A stretch of 7,208 bases of DNA from Acidobacteriaceae bacterium UBA1795 (GTDB taxonomy: Bacteria > Acidobacteriota > Terriglobia > Terriglobales > Acidobacteriaceae): positions 5,815-13,022 of the forward strand of contig DCFV01000170.1 of the NCBI GenBank assembly GCA_002314435.1. The letters run 5' to 3'. A model generated the notes under the pieces. It had not been told where the DNA came from. It saw only the letters and a program-made list of their open reading frames with translations, and searched no databases. Position 1 is the first letter of the stretch. Each line of letters starts with the position of its first letter. The position numbers and the translations under genes are program-made. Positions 6,331 to 7,208 of this stretch are shown here, piece after piece.

Positions 6331-7152
6331 TTAGTTCCAGCGCGAGCGGTCGTCTGGCTTTTCGTCGATCTGTCGGCCCTGGCCGTCGAAGCGCACCGTA
6401 CGCCCCTGCGAGCGCATATAGACCTCGAACTTGCGCGCAGCGCGCCGCCGCTTCCAGCGGTAGTATCGGTTGCGCAGTCCAAACCACTGCTCGCTCAGCA
6501 GGAAGTTGAAGCCCCGCCGTGGCATTGCGCGCAGGTAGAGCCAGCCAGCCGCGGCGCCGCCCAGCTGTGCAAAGGCGTACATCTTTTGCTCGCCGAACAG
6601 CATGGCTAGACTCACCAGCCCATAGATCACGGCAAGGTAGCGCGCCTTGATGCTGATGGGCAGCGGGAAGAGCATGAACTCCATGTCGCCGTAGAGAACA
6701 CCAATCGCGATCAGCAGGCCGAAGATCCCGCCAAAGCAGCCGTAGAGGGGGGGCGCCGTCACGGTCGACTTCAGCGCCAGGCCTGCCGCCGCGTAGATAG
6801 CCAGCGAAGCGGCGGCTGTGCCGAGCACTGAGGCGCCGTAAAGGCCCATCACCCAGCTATCGCCGTGGTTCTGCTCCAGAAACCCGGCCAGGAACCAGAG
6901 CGAGAGCAGTTCCAGCAGTGTTCCGACAATGCCAAAGTGAACCAGACTGTAGGTCAGCGGCTGCCACACCCACCCGTGCAGAAAGGCCTGAGGCTGGAAC
7001 GCGGCGTGGTCCACCAGCCAAACGAGCAGGTTACTGCTCGCAAAACCAAGCAGCAGAACGACAAAATACGCAGCGAGATTCACGACCACCAGACGGCGGG
7101 TTGCACCGCGGAAGTCGGGAAAGGCGAGCGGGTTGGCGCCAAGTCTGCGCAT
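6331..7152 (-). CDS. Rhomboid-family membrane protein lacking catalytic residues (predicted pseudoprotease)
   Basis: Six-helix inner-membrane protein with the rhomboid fold; 273 residues. Hydrophobic segments lie at about 20-46, 63-93, 100-127, 136-154, 170-187 and 191-208, followed by a ~65-residue basic, probably cytoplasmic tail (KRRRAARK at 234-241). Aligned by eye to E. coli GlpG, WQPLTYSLVHFG (63-74) and the segment ending in Glu93 match the WR-to-E166 region, YGCFGGIFGLL (137-147) matches the GxSG helix, and FAQLGGAAAG (194-203) the last helix. The active-site positions are changed: Ser201 is Phe140, His254 is Gln196, oxyanion His150 is Gly77 and Asn154 is Glu81; only His145 (His72) remains. 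Proteolysis is therefore not expected; a substrate-binding or chaperone-like role as in iRhoms and Derlins is possible but unproven. The ATG at 7152 has a good ribosome site (TGAGGA, 6 nt upstream). No partner gene is visible, and nothing upstream of 7208 can be seen. Confidence 0.8.
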   Translation of the reverse strand: MRRLGANPLAFPDFRGATRRLVVVNLAAYFVVLLLGFASSNLLVWLVDHAAFQPQAFLHGWVWQPLTYSLVHFGIVGTLLELLSLWFLAGFLEQNHGDSWVMGLYGASVLGTAAASLAIYAAAGLALKSTVTAPPLYGCFGGIFGLLIAIGVLYGDMEFMLFPLPISIKARYLAVIYGLVSLAMLFGEQKMYAFAQLGGAAAGWLYLRAMPRRGFNFLLSEQWFGLRNRYYRWKRRRAARKFEVYMRSQGRTVRFDGQGRQIDEKPDDRSRWN

Positions 7153-7208
7153 CGTCGTCCTCAGGGTAAACTGTTGCCCGCAGTGATGTCATGCAGCGCA
7201 CCAGGCTC
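7153..7208 (-). promoter_or_regulatory. Upstream region and ribosome binding site of the rhomboid-like gene
   Basis: Read on the minus strand, TGAGGA lies 6 nt before the ATG at 7152 and is a good Shine-Dalgarno sequence. TTTACCCT just upstream of it is a possible poor -10 element. No -35 can be assigned, and the window ends here. Confidence 0.35.

Noticed and set aside
1..7208. CRISPR arrays, tRNA/rRNA genes, transposons, phage genes, toxin-antitoxin pairs
   Set aside because: No regular direct repeats, cloverleaf-like genes, transposase motifs or terminal repeats were seen on either strand by eye.

Overview
The window is GC-rich and densely coded, with six protein-coding genes, no RNA genes, no insertion sequences and no CRISPR array. 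It looks like ordinary chromosome of a free-living bacterium. The mix of genes (arginase, a long D-Ala-D-Ala ligase, FabD, a membrane GGDEF-EAL protein and a rhomboid-like protein) and the Ala/Arg/Gly-rich composition would fit an acidobacterium of the Terriglobia type. That placement is an impression from protein style, not something proven by the sequence.

Left part, + strand (1-2649): the 3' end of an arginase gene with its manganese ligands intact, cut by the window edge; then ddl, D-alanine--D-alanine ligase for peptidoglycan precursor synthesis, 56 bp downstream and possibly co-transcribed; then, after a 136-bp gap, a small single-pass membrane-anchored protein of unknown function. This last gene converges on fabD with only 5 bp between the stop codons.

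Middle and right part, - strand (2655-7152): fabD (malonyl-CoA:ACP transacylase, fatty-acid initiation and elongation supply); a 206-bp spacer with nested inverted repeats; a large membrane-anchored GAF-GGDEF-EAL protein of cyclic-di-GMP signalling whose GGDEF motif is altered (GEDEF, no I-site) while all catalytic EAL residues are present; an AT-richer gap of about 370 bp holding a candidate promoter and a hairpin; and finally a six-helix rhomboid-family protein in which the catalytic Ser and His, and the oxyanion His and Asn, are all replaced, i.e. a predicted pseudoprotease.

Apart from a possible arginase-ddl unit, the genes do not form an obvious pathway. They are separate housekeeping functions (arginine breakdown, cell wall, fatty acids) beside one signalling gene and one membrane gene. 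I found no sign of a coherent novel multi-gene system; the most notable items are the inactive rhomboid and the probably one-way (degrading) c-di-GMP enzyme.
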